Made by a program: the position numbers and the translations under genes | NCBI GenBank assembly: GCA_020740775.1 | Contig: JAHEWK010000018.1 | Coordinates: forward strand, 682,001-746,000 | Length of the DNA stretch: 64,000 nucleotides | Direction: 5' to 3' | Origin: Ilyonectria destructans | Lineage: Eukaryota; Ascomycota; Sordariomycetes; Hypocreales; Nectriaceae | Part shown: in pieces, positions 53,918-64,000 of the stretch | Numbering within the stretch: the stretch's first letter is position 1 | Layout: each line of letters starts with the position of its first letter | Notes under the pieces: generated by a model | What the model was told of the DNA's origin: nothing | The model's database searches: none | The model's input: the letters and a program-made list of their open reading frames with translations, nothing else

Positions 53918-55688
53918 TTATATTCCTGAGTGCCGAGGAGTCGGCTCTAAAGAAGTATTTATGGAAGAATAACCGGAATCAATATCCACTATCCCTTTCT
54001 CCTCACGTGGGTACTGCGGGTAAATTGGCTGTCGATTGGTGTCTTTCGAGGCATAACCGGATTCTAACGGTGCCTTGCTGTGCCGGACGGAAATATCTAC
54101 TTCAACCGCTTCAAGCGGCAAGCGTCCACTTCTCAGGTACTCTTTTAAACAGTAAATGTCTGCCGCATTTGGAATTCCTACCGATCTAGCGCCAAGCTGG
54201 TGTTGAATGTCGTCGAATACCTGAGAAATAGGGATGACATATCCTGAATTGAAAATGTCTGAGGCGACAAGGTGACCATACAACTCGAAGGTTTCAGAAT
54301 CCACTACCCACGACCCTGAGTCTCCGTCACAGATCCCTAGTATCTCGGTCAGTATTTGAATAATGGAACAGAATATGTAACAAACCATTCTCGTCGTCAA
54401 TAGTGATAGTATATGCGTCGACGAAAACTTGGCTAGGTCCAACAAGGATTCTGCCCGACGACGATGACAGAGAACCCTTCTTGACTGTGCGTCCAACAAT
54501 CATGAACACCGAGCGGATTTCAGTCTTCTTGGGAGCACTGTTTGAAAGAAAAAGTGAATCCATCGCATCTACGGGCACTTTGTTAAGACCGAAGTCAACA
54601 GCCCTGTGAAGCTTAAACAACGCCCAGTCGTAGGCTTTGGTCGCATCGTTCAATATCGTGTCCGGTTCGATCATCTGTCCAATAATGGATAATTTCTCAA
54701 ACTCCCAAGCATTGAGCTCAGTTGGCGAACTTAGTGGGGGAGTGTTTGTACGTGACTGGGCCCTGAATGGAGCCAGGTCAATTTCGAACTCCTCGTCGTC
54801 ATCATCGTCGTCGTCGTCATCATCTTCGTCAACGTCGTCATTGCCGACGTATCCGTCATCCGTCCTTGCATTGACGGAACTAGTGTCGTCTCTGTCGTAT
54901 AGATCGTGAAGGACATGTCCGGCAGTCGTTCCATAAAAATAGATTTCACCATTTTCCATGACTACCTTGATAAGACCCCCACACGTAGCTTTTCTGGATT
55001 GTCCAAAAGGGCTTTGCAACAAAATTCGGGCTCCGCATAGTGTCGATTCCCAACGATCAAGGAGAGCATGATCACCAACAACTGTCGCCATGCTGTTAAT
55101 GAACATTATTCTGAGTCTTGGGGCTTCGGGAATGACGGTAATGTTGAAGGGCTGCTGTCCCGAGATGCTCGGCTGGCACATTTCGGTGATCATCTTCTGC
55201 TTGGCAAATAGCTTGATGCTAGGATGTTGTTCACGGTGGCAGAAGATAGCAATCTCGGCCACAGCATCCTCCTTCGTCTGACCTATCATCAAAAGTCGCG
55301 TCGACATTGGTCTCAATCTGGCACCCCGCTTTTGGCTTTTAGAAACATGCTCTAGGAGAAGTTTCTCAAAGTGAGGTTGAATGCCTACGAATCGTTCGGT
55401 TGCTGATGGGTCGATGGCGAGATCGAGGAAGGGAATCTTGCCCTTTTTCTCGAGTTTCCTACTAGGAAAGGGGAATGAGATGGAAAACCCAAGGAATTTC
55501 CCAGAATCGCTCTGTACTGGAGTGTTCGTATCAGATATGCGGCTTCCTTCCCGAGTGGCATATCCGGAATCGGTGCCATCGTCCGACGAGATGCCTTCCT
55601 GGTTTCCAGGTGTTTTGACCCTATTCGGGATTTCGCATGGGACTGTGGGTATATTTGCAGTCGAAGCCGCCATTATGGAAGATATCAA
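53918..55688 (-). CDS. Cytoplasmic trypsin-fold serine peptidase-like protein
   Basis: Two exons (55688-54386, 54336-53918) with a GTTTGT...CTAG intron give 573 residues. The second half carries a chymotrypsin-like triad in the right order: H258 (YGTTAGHVLHDL), D354 (KAYDWALFKL) and S441 (ICDGDSGSWVVDS). The GHLVASDIFNSGYVIP segment that follows is typical of a widespread fungal family with this fold. No signal peptide, so it is intracellular, unlike classical trypsins. Residues 1-230 form an extra N-terminal domain of unknown fold, and an Asp-rich loop (residues about 288-300, coded by GTC-type triplets) lies between His and Asp. DSGYAT, ESGYAS and DSGYSS motifs occur at residues 40, 526 and 554. 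It is divergent from a membrane protein. Proteolytic activity is predicted from the triad only. Confidence 0.8.
54785..54840. repeat. GTC/ATC trinucleotide run coding poly-Asp
   Basis: Imperfect TCG/TCA repeats that read GAC/GAT on the minus strand and encode about a dozen aspartates within the protease-fold gene. Likely length-variable between strains. Confidence 0.8.
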
Positions 55689-56169
55689 ATGGCCTGGACA
55701 CGGCTGATGTGGAACGACGTGAACATGAGCGATGAAGCGTTGTAGGTTAACCGAGAGTTGTGACGGGAAAGCGGGGTCATGAGATAAAAGAGAAAGATCA
55801 CATGAAGAACTTCAACATCATGCTTGGGAGTATCATCTTGTGATTGGTGGCCTTGTTGGCGGCCTCTCAACAACCAGGCTATGTGGACGATAGCGCCAAG
55901 GATGTGAGGCAGCCAAACGCCTCATGGTTCGCCTCAAAAATGCGTTGCTGCCCGACCTCTCAATTCTCATTGGTTTCTCTCTGTTGGGCTCTCTCAGCAA
56001 TTGTGGTAGTAAGATAGCGTGACGGATGTGAGGCGAACGCCCCATGCTGCGCCATAAAGGGAGTAGCTGCCTCTGTTCCCGATTCTGGAGCCCGAGAAGC
56101 GGTGTTAAGATGCAGGCACTAAACAAATAACAGCAATGCGAGACGCGTCTATTCGCAAATTTAAGCAAA
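55689..56169. promoter_or_regulatory. Shared bidirectional promoter with direct repeat
   Basis: The 481-base gap between two divergent ATGs. It contains an imperfect direct repeat of about 60-65 bases starting at 55889 and 56013. Both copies share GATAGCG, GGATGTGAGGC, AACGCC(T/C)CATG, GCC and GCTGCC in order, spaced 124 bases apart. One copy may serve each gene, or both may act together. Confidence 0.6.
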
Positions 56170-57451
56170 ATGGCTGCACCGACCTCTGATTTCTACCCGT
56201 TGGCAAATGTCACGCCTCAGGACCTTGCCGAGATCTGCCAAGTCTTGTGGGATTGGTCGCCATGTTCGCAATGGGTTGGAGGTGAAGTCTGCCCTCAGGT
56301 GTCGGCAGGCTGCGCGTGCTCGCAGGCAACCAAACTCGAGCCCTTCTTCGACTTGTATCGGAACATCACCGCGTACTATCTCCCCGATGCGGTTGGGAGT
56401 TCTCACCCTGCTCTACGATCCCATGTCGATCTTCGGGATATTATTGTCCTGCTGAGGGGGAATCTAGATGAACCTCGGATACACCTCACTACCGAATACT
56501 TCACTAAAAGAGAAGTAGAGGAACGCAAAAGACCGCCGCTCAGCGACCAGAACCGGGCTTTCAACCTGGCCGCTCGAATCATCACAATGGTCCAGCCCGC
56601 AGCTGAAAACCAGTCGGACGGGCTGTTGGAGGCAGGGAGTCAACCTGCCTTGTGGTCCAGCGATAAATCTCTTGCAGCGTTTATCGGCTCCGTTTTTCCC
56701 AAACGGGAGCATCCTAACTTATCTGGTAACAGCGATGTCACTGCCACTACCAAGATTGATGTTTCGTCCATCATGGCCAAAAGACTGAAGAAGGTCGCCA
56801 AGTTGAAAATTGTTCCGACCGACGACTTGACCAGCCATCTGTCGCTAGATACAAAACAAGGGACCGTGTCAATATTTCATCACACAAGCGTGCTCAAAGA
56901 AAGCCTTAGCAACGGAAATAGATATCTCGGAGCAGGGCAGAGCTCTCAGGGAGTTGCAACGACAACCAACACTCGGTAAGTGGGCAAATGAACACAATTG
57001 ATATGACTTCATATCAATCCAGCTAATGAATCAACTAAATAGGTCAAATATTCCTCCGCAATTAGCAATTGAGACTCTTGCGACTATAAAAGAAGTATTG
57101 TTTCCCGATGACTCGGTGTCACAATCAATGCTCCGCAGTCTCATTTCCAGAGAGAAATTTGACCCAGACATCGCCCGTATCGTCGATTCGCCACTTCACC
57201 TTCCTGGACCAGATGAGCCAATGCGATACAAATATTGGGGTTCTAGGCTATTAGATCTGTACGATGAGATTGAGAACCCGACGCCTCGAGGATTCTTCGA
57301 GAAGTGGCTCGAGCGCAAAAGTGGTGCGAGGTATGCGATGATGGCGACTCTTATCGGTCTTTTCATAGCCATACTGCTTGGGGCGCTCGGCCTCATTGTC
57401 AGTATCTTCCAGGCTTGGGTTGGTTGGCAGCAATGGCAGCATCCTGTGTGA
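56170..57451 (+). CDS. Single-pass membrane protein, hypothetical, paired with protease-fold gene
   Basis: Exons 56170-56975 and 57043-57451 (GTAAGT...ATAG intron, 67 bases) give 404 residues. The N-terminal 300 residues have no hydrophobic stretch. They start MAAPTSDFYPLANVTPQDLA and carry a Cys-rich patch (WDWSPCSQW, VCPQVSAGCACSQ), a pattern I associate with a fungal family of unknown function. Residues about 365-395 form one strong membrane helix (MMATLIGLFIAILLGALGLI then VSIFQAWVGW), leaving a tail of only a few residues, so it would be tail-anchored with the bulk in the cytosol. It shares its promoter with the trypsin-fold gene. Co-expression and joint function are inference. Confidence 0.75.
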
Positions 57452-57773
57452 TGAATATGGGCAAGGTCTGTGGTGCAAATGGGGGATAGTTAGTGGAGAG
57501 AGGAAAGTGATTTAATGGGGATTTCGCGTTGGAAGCTGGACATCATAGGAGTTGGTTAGTTCTGGGAACAAAACGGCATCGTTGTAGCGATGATTTGACA
57601 GTTTATTTGGTCCGTGAAGTAGACTGCTGCGTCATATATTAGGTCGTAACAACCCATTTCCTACTCCTCCTCCAACTCCGGTTTCTGGCCAATCACCACA
57701 ACTCTGTAATTTTGATAATCAGCTTCACAGTCTCAAAGAAAAGGATATCGTCATTAAAGAGTTGCCGTAGCAC
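57452..57773. other. Intergenic between convergent genes
   Basis: 3' flanks of the membrane protein and the methyltransferase. Nothing supported. Confidence 0.5.
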
Positions 57774-59375
57774 TTACACTTCCCAATATGCATGAACCTT
57801 TCGATTGCGCATCTCAGCTCGTACGTCGGTAAGGAACACCAAGATTTCCTCTCGGCTCATACCCAGCCCGTGCGCTAGCAGGACTGAGCTGATAATCTCC
57901 AGGTTTCCTTCAATGTTTGCCAATGTCCAGAGCCCAATTTCCTTGTATTTGGGATCCTTTGGCCATGTGTTGGTAGGCCATTTGAAAACAAGCCGTTGGA
58001 TGTTGACGAAGCCCTGTGCTTTGAGACGGGCTTCGTGGTTCACCCCTTCATCGAAGCGACGTCCAAGATTTGCGGCGCCTTTGACGGTCAATTCGTCCCA
58101 TTTGTTCAATGGAGAGTCGGCATCCAGGGTTCCGTCGTCGCATCTGGCAGGGAAAGTTGGATCGATGACTTCAATCCAACCGCCGGGTTCCAGGGAGCTA
58201 TATCACGGACATCAGACTTAGGTCCTGGAAGCATGTGAAGGAAGAATATCCACCAACGAGGCAAATCGTAATGCTCTCAGGATGATTAGATGTAAGGCAC
58301 TTACTCCCAGCATTGACGCGTAAATCTGTCCCAGTCGGCAAAACTGCCGGCCATAAGGCGGACAAAGATGTAGTCGAAAGGCTTAGTCCAAGTCCAGTCT
58401 TTTTCCACATCATCAACCTCGAAAGTGCAGTTGGGCGGGACGCTGTGCACTGATGAGACACCTATTGAGTGGATGTGTTGGCCAGAGTTATTACTCACAA
58501 GGATGGTTGGATAGCGGCGATATCAACACCAAAGACCTGATGTCAGATTGGCTATTAGTTGCGTGCAAAGAGCTAAAAAGCGCCAGCGTCATACCTCTGC
58601 ATGAGGATGATCATCGGCTATGAATCAAGAGTGAGCCCAAAGTTTAAGAAGGCCTGTATTTGAGGACTTTTTCCTTACCAAAGTCGATCGCCCACACTCC
58701 AGTGCCAGTGCCGATATCCAGTACACGTTTGGCTGTGTCAGCGTAGGGAGCAAAGTATTTTTTACCACCAAATGTCAAGAGGAGATGGTGGTTTTGGAGA
58801 TCTTAATGAACTGTGAGCTTCGGGTCCATCAATTGATTTAAATGTTGTTACCTAATCTCTCAGACTCGTGCTACCAAGAGACAGTCAGTGAGCTCCTTGC
58901 AATTAATTTAGACAAGAGTATTACTTTATCACTAGGGAGAAAATATTCTGTGATGATGTGATTAGCCAAGACTGTCGACAAGCAAATGAGGTGGAAAAAA
59001 GCCGCAACCTACTCTCGTCTCGGTGGTACCCACGACCGTCCCGCATGTGGTACTCGAGGATGCTTGAGCGCAAGGACGCGGTTGAAATCTCATCATCGGT
59101 CTTAACGACATAAAGCAAACTCGTAAGCGCATTGAAATATTTACGGCTTAGTTAGGAGCTACCCACCACACCAATGGCCGAATCGTTATCGCCCACATCC
59201 GCTTCCTAGAGTCGTATCAGCTCAGGGAGATTCAGTACTGCTGCAAAGCGGGCCGTTCCGCAGTCCCACGCACCAAAAGAGCCGGCTGATCGACAGCGGG
59301 GTCAACACTTCCAGGAGAGTTAGCACTGGCCGGCGACGCAGACTTGCTGGGCGAGCGGGGCGAATGGGACGTCAT
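57774..59375 (-). CDS. LaeA-like SAM-dependent methyltransferase
   Basis: Ten short exons can be spliced in frame on the minus strand to about 338 residues, from ATG 59375 (MTSHSPRSPSKS). Conserved parts in order: TDDEISTASLRSSILEYHMR with DGRGYH (the pre-core motif of the LaeA family), YFLPSDK, HESERLDLQNHHLLLTFGGK, the SAM-binding glycine motif VLDIGTGTGVWAIDF, ADDHPHAEVFGVDIAAIQPS, FVPPNCTFEVDDVEKDW, FDYIFVRLMAGSFADW and SLEPGGWIEVIDPTFP. LaeA itself is a nuclear regulator of secondary metabolism. The many fungal LaeA-like paralogues, often near metabolite genes, methylate unknown targets. The gene neighbours an MFS transporter. Exact boundaries of the smallest exons are less certain. Confidence 0.87.
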
Positions 59376-60550
59376 GTTTATCTCCTGGACGCTGTAGCCT
59401 TTCAGAATGAGAAGCAACAGGAGAGACCTAACATTGGAATCGAAGAACGTGCGGGGTGTTCGGCTTTTTGACACGTAACCCTTGGCATACTTTGTTGGTG
59501 CAGGGAATTATCCGGATAGCCTGATTCGGGTGACGTGGCGCACTGTTGGTCCAGGTTTGCAGGGCTTGCTTCACTTTTGTATGGTGGACGCTGCTTCTGG
59601 GTTACATCGATGTGGCAGGGATTCAGTCATCTCTCCGGCTTAGCGGCACGATTGGCTTTTTGTCAAGTTCCTCGGTTCAAGGAGATAACATCAATCTGCT
59701 GCATTGATAACGTTGATCCGGGCCACTCTCTTCAACATGTGACGTTTCTTCTATGAGCGCTACTATTGAATATATACAAACATCTCAGACAACTCTCCCG
59801 GCGATTGACCAAAAGTAGATCTGGAGAATTAATCTTGTTGCAATGGCGTGATCCTGATCATATTCAGTGATGTATAGGAATTAAGAAGCCGGGGATTCGG
59901 CATTTACCAGGTTACTGGTGTTATTTGACGGGGTTGAACAATAGAACTCATATCAGCTACCAGAAGTCGTTGCAGTGCGTCATTTGGCTTTATCTGCGCC
60001 TGGTGGTTGAGGGACATCCTCAAACATTTTGGTTCTGCAGGGAGCTGGATTGAGTTCTTAACCCTAGTTGTCGACTAGGTTTCAAGGATTGCGTTAAGTG
60101 TTCGCTAAACCTGGCACTAGGACCGGGAGACCCCCAACTATGTACGTCGCTATTAAGTCTGTTGTTGACCTGTGCTGCAGCAATCACATCCCACTCACGT
60201 TGGACTTGCCAGTTGGCAGATGCAAAAAACTGTTATATGATATGTTTCCCTGTTACGTTGCCACAAATATCAATCGTTGCCTATACTTAATGCAAATGAA
60301 CTGCTCAAATCAACCAATGTTTGTTTCCTAGCCATTTATTAACCGTCATTTCCGTCCAGCACACATCCTCATTATTGCTCGCGTTATGCTTTGATATTTC
60401 TCTTGATTCGCCCTTGTCCATATTGCCGACAATGTGTGGCACACACAACCCGGCAAGTCAATAGCCAAATCGCCCACATCCATAAGTCTATGTAATTCCA
60501 TTTGATTCCGTCATGCCCTTCATACCAGCCGCTTCAGTTGCCTTTGCCCC
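59376..60550. other. Intergenic, no gene seen
   Basis: Promoter of the methyltransferase and 3' flank of the MFS gene. No supported gene or repeat. Confidence 0.5.
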
Positions 60551-62402
60551 CTATAAGGCACTGAGTAGTGCCGTCTCTTCATCGCAATCCCTATCCTCGT
60601 CCTCGGTGTTTTCATCCATTAAGTAGACGCTCGCAATTGAACCACCAAGCGTGATAGCGGCATTGAACCACCAGGCAAAACCAGAGTATCCCGCGTCAAG
60701 TCCCACTGAGTACAGATACCCAGCTACTATAGGGCTGAAAGCTCGACAAAAGCTTGCAGTTGCGGCCGCGAGGCCATTGATAGTTCCCAGACTCGTCTTG
60801 TCTGAAACTGCATTGATTAAAAGGATCGCGTTAGCAGGATATGCGATAGATGAGTAGGAACACCTCCAGATCAGAATCACATATACTGCGACCATTCTCA
60901 GACTCTCAGGAACCAGAACTGCATACGGCGCGAAGAAGTACATGAGCCAGTACGTGAGAGCCAGAAATTTGAACAATTTCAAAGGGCCTGTCCGGCTGAC
61001 CATGAACGGAAATAAAAAGGCAGTAGCGAAGATGGAGTAGATGCCTTGCATAGAAAGGACAAAGCCCACTTCCTTGGTATCCATGCCATATCCATCGACA
61101 AATTTGAATGGCCAAGACAAGTGTCTGTCGGTGCGTGATTCGGTACTCAGAACCACGGGAAATAGGACGTCGAAGGTCATGGTATGGCTAACGAGGTTAA
61201 CGGATAGTCCGAGCCGCTGGTTTTGAACACTCACAATGCGAGAATTCCGTAACAAACAATGTTCAGGATAACCTGACGATTGAAGGCGGGTCCGGGTTTC
61301 TTTGACAACTTTAGGCTGTCTTCAATTGGTTGTATGATTGGAGAAAGGAGGCTTGGTTCAGCCTCAGCAGTTGACCTTTGCTGGGTGTCTACTGGCTTAG
61401 AACTGGGGAGTAGCCGCGAGCCAAGTGATAAAATCCAATCGCCGACCTTCAGTGCAGGATCGGGACGTGAAATGGTTGGATTTGTTTCTTGGAAAAACAA
61501 TGCGCCAAATGAGGCACCCACAAAGAGTAGAATGGCGCTGCATAAATTTGGCAGCAGATATGGCCAACGATCCCAGATGGAGCCTTTTTGGAAATAATCC
61601 GGGTAGCTGATGCAAGGTCGAGCCAGAGCCCCTCCAACCATGGGACCAATGATGGATCTGTAGGCTGTTAGTTGAGTGCAATTGACTGTCGTATAGGTGA
61701 GCTTACCCGATGCCCCAAACTAGAGGCATGATCATGTATGCACGAGCTTTGGCGAAATTAGAAGATTCTTAATAAGATAAGCTGGATTTACTCACCTTGA
61801 TGTTCTTTAGCGGTGACCATTTCACCAACGACTGTTTGCATAACGCTGATGTTCCTATTCGAGCCAAGTTAGCAATCAGGACCCGGAAGGAGGGAAGGTA
61901 TTCACGAACCCGTTCAAGAGCCCCGCAAGAACACGAGCGCATAACGCGGTCATCATATTTGACGAAAGACCTAAGAGGAGCATGCTCGTGGCTGTACCAA
62001 GCAGAGCAATGACGATGACAGGCTTTCGGCCGACCTTGTCACTGACGCGACCCCAAATTGCGCCAGTTGAGAACTCGGCAAGGGCAAAGACGGTAGTCAT
62101 CATGCCAGCATAGGTCGAAATCTGATTCGGGTCGTCGGTTTCATGGAAATCTTCGATCATGAAGTATATGTACGGGAAAATAGAGGTGAATGCGATCGGC
62201 TCACACAGTCGACACAACGCTAAGATAAGCGGAGAGTTAGCGATATGCAGTCTAGATGCACGATCGAGTCCTCTAGCTTGGATAATGACGTGGTTTTCGC
62301 TCTATCTGAAGCAAACTCACCCAAAATGAACATTTGGCGTTTGGGGAATGGCGGTACGCCGTCTGCAGTTCCGATGCTTGGTGCACCGCGTTGTTGAGTC
62401 AT
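60551..62402 (-). CDS. MFS transporter, zinc-induced-facilitator-like/multidrug type
   Basis: Six exons on the minus strand splice to about 516 residues. It starts at 62402 (MTQQRGAPSIGTADGVPPFP), an earlier in-frame ATG being nine codons upstream. The boundaries join cleanly: MFIL|ALCRLCEPIAFTSIFPYIYF, LLNG|NISVMQTVVGEMVTAKEH, ARAYMIMPLVWGIG|SIIGP, GILA|FHTMTFDVLFPVVLSTES. The motif GRVSDKVGRKPVIVIALLG is the MFS loop-2/3 signature, and the central loop is long and hydrophilic. Twelve helices are expected. The LCEPIAFTSIFPY opening is characteristic of the fungal family related to plant zinc-induced facilitators and yeast YCR023C-like proteins, annotated as multidrug transporters. Substrate unknown. 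It lies 1.2 kb from the LaeA-like gene on the same strand. Confidence 0.87.
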
Positions 62403-64000
62403 TGCGGCGGTTGCGTTCCAACAACCCAATGAGGAGTAGGAAATGGAATCAAGGCTGGGGTATCATGCAAGTTCTCGTTAGACTTGCGCAATCAAGATGC
62501 TCTTTCAAGTGGCCTTCCAACGTCTTTTATTGGCGCAATTTCGGTCGCTTGGACCCTGGATCTTCACTGCCGTCACAGATGTCTCAATGCAATCCCAAAA
62601 CGGGGCCGAGACGAAGGATTCCAGCGCGTCGCCTCTAGAAAGGCAGAAGGACGGAACGACGAAGCTGGAAAGACGCAGCAAAAGTTGCGGAAGAATAGAT
62701 TGAAAGGAAGATAAATGCCCTCACGGTGGGTCTCAGGGTTGTAATCAGCGGAGGCTCCTGTCACCGCTTCGAGCGTCTTGCGCTTGGCTTGTCAGACCGG
62801 CCCGCAACTCCGCCAAGTTTACGCCGTAAATAGTCTACAATGTGAGTGGACCCGCCGTCGTTTTGCCGGACACCCACTCGCCTGCAGGAGGTTATCAGTG
62901 CCTAATCCGTGGATCAGTTACTGGCCGGGCGGAGATATCTGCAATGAGGCCCCCCATCGGCCCCGTAATATGTGAAGAAGGCGTGCATCACATGGTCTGT
63001 CGAGTCGCACAAACCCGGATTGTGGGTGGGTAAGCCTGACAATAATAGTCCGGAGACTGTGTGTCTAGTCCTTCATCGGCCGGATCGGCAGTTCATTTAA
63101 TTTGCGGCAGGGGAGTTGAAAAGGCCGCGGTTGAGGCCAATCCAGCTTGCACCACAGCACAGTCCTGTGAAATGTCACAAGATCAATAATTGCGTCGCGA
63201 GGAAGAGTTTAATGCACTATTCACCTGAAGTTATCGCGAAGAACCAGAGGGGTGCAGACAAACTAAACTGATCTGCAACCACTTCCGATACGTCATATCT
63301 CAACCCCGCCCGGGAGTCGGTGTGGCTATTCTCATCCCTGCTTGACAGACTCTCTAGACCAGATTAATTGAGGCCATCCCATGTTAAGTTCAAGGCTGCG
63401 GCGGTCACATTCCATCCCCGCTCCAATCGGAAATGGCCCGGTCCCTCCTCCTCCACTATCAGATCAAGTGGCCATCCCCAGGTTCGCCATTCTCTCCGGG
63501 GAGAACTCCCTGTGATGAAGCACAAGGGTCCGCGTGTTGAGTTCCGTATTCCTCAACTCCACTGCCGTGTGATTTCTTTTGTCGGCCCGAGCGCGTATCT
63601 TGGATGCTATTCCGCTCCCAATTACTACTGGTGCCCGTTTGACCCCGATGCGCACGCGACTATCGCGCGGGATGGGCTGCATCGTTCCCCGGGCCCGCGC
63701 AGCCAAGCCTCGACCAGAAGCAACACAAATGTTCGCGAAGCATGCATGTCATGCAAGGCACAGACTGACAGCTGCCAAGAATTCATACATCTGCCGGTCT
63801 TCTCCACCGGTGCCGAATTAGCCGTTCCAATCTTGTATGGAACCGATGTGGGAAGAATTGCTGCCATGCTGTTGACGCCGCTTTGTAGTCGCCGGAACAT
63901 CGTAGTCAACGCAGCGCTAGCAATAGCAATAGCCACGAAGATGAGCCTAGACACAACGATTTCGGTGACCTTGGTTTTCACTTGCATGGAAATTGTAAAA
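62403..64000. other. Intergenic to window end, no gene supported
   Basis: Promoter of the MFS gene, then about 1.4 kb without recognised coding sequence. A frame open on the plus strand from about 63690 to the edge could be the start of a gene cut by the window, but it has no recognisable motif. Confidence 0.4.

Noticed and set aside
63690..64000. Plus-strand frame open to the window edge with CMSCKAQTDSC
   Set aside because: Cysteine spacing does not match a zinc cluster or other known motif, and there is no start or splice support.
1..64000. CRISPR arrays, operons and bacterial signals
   Set aside because: Introns, promoters and families are eukaryotic; no direct-repeat/spacer pattern exists apart from the 17-bp tandem array, which has no spacers.

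Overview
The window is nuclear DNA of a filamentous ascomycete (Pezizomycotina; the gene families fit a Sordariomycete, but that rank is inference). The evidence is gene structure: most genes have introns of roughly 45-75 bases with GTNNGT donors, CTNAC-like branch sites and YAG acceptors. The families are also typical of such fungi: Zn2Cys6 regulator, Clr5/ankyrin protein, secreted intradiol dioxygenase, GH43 enzyme, LaeA-like methyltransferase and an N-terminal domain of fungal STAND proteins. Mobile relics are very AT-rich and carry TAG stops, the pattern left by repeat-induced point mutation (RIP).

Layout. 0.4-6 kb: an inositol-monophosphatase-family gene, a Zn2Cys6 regulator and an alpha-glucoside-type sugar permease, which look like a small catabolic neighbourhood. 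6.9-12 kb: a 2H-phosphoesterase-like protein, an ankyrin protein and a DHA2-type drug efflux pump. 12.5-16.1 kb: two decayed genes, an aspartyl-tRNA synthetase-like copy with stops and a frameshift, and a secreted intradiol dioxygenase broken by one frameshift. 16.3-21.7 kb: a run of 24 G, a protein joining a fungal N-terminal domain to RNase H, and a large secreted glycosidase-like protein. 22.3-27 kb: a TPR relic and a 1067-residue Clr5/ankyrin protein.

27-38.7 kb is the most plastic part. It holds dispersed short repeats, a perfect 19-bp inverted repeat, an orphan small secreted protein, a hAT transposase relic with a RIP-type Tc1/mariner-like element at its end, a second dioxygenase fragment, a secreted GH43 enzyme, a 17-bp x 8 tandem array and a frameshifted F-box gene. 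41.2-45 kb is conserved core: RFT1 and DBP3, tail to tail.

46-57.5 kb holds a seven-helix membrane protein, a protein with the N-terminal domain of fungal STAND receptors, a class III aminotransferase, a cupin, a second Tc1/mariner-like relic, and a head-to-head pair: a cytoplasmic trypsin-fold protein and a single-pass membrane protein sharing a 480-bp promoter with an internal direct repeat. 57.8-62.4 kb carries a LaeA-like methyltransferase and an MFS transporter. The final 1.6 kb shows no convincing gene.

The best candidates for something little described are the head-to-head protease-fold/membrane pair (with DSGxxS-type motifs in the protease), the RNase H fusion, the orphan secreted protein, and the short repeat family at 27.1 and 35.5 kb. 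Exon boundaries were read by eye from splice signals and frame continuity. No homology search was possible.
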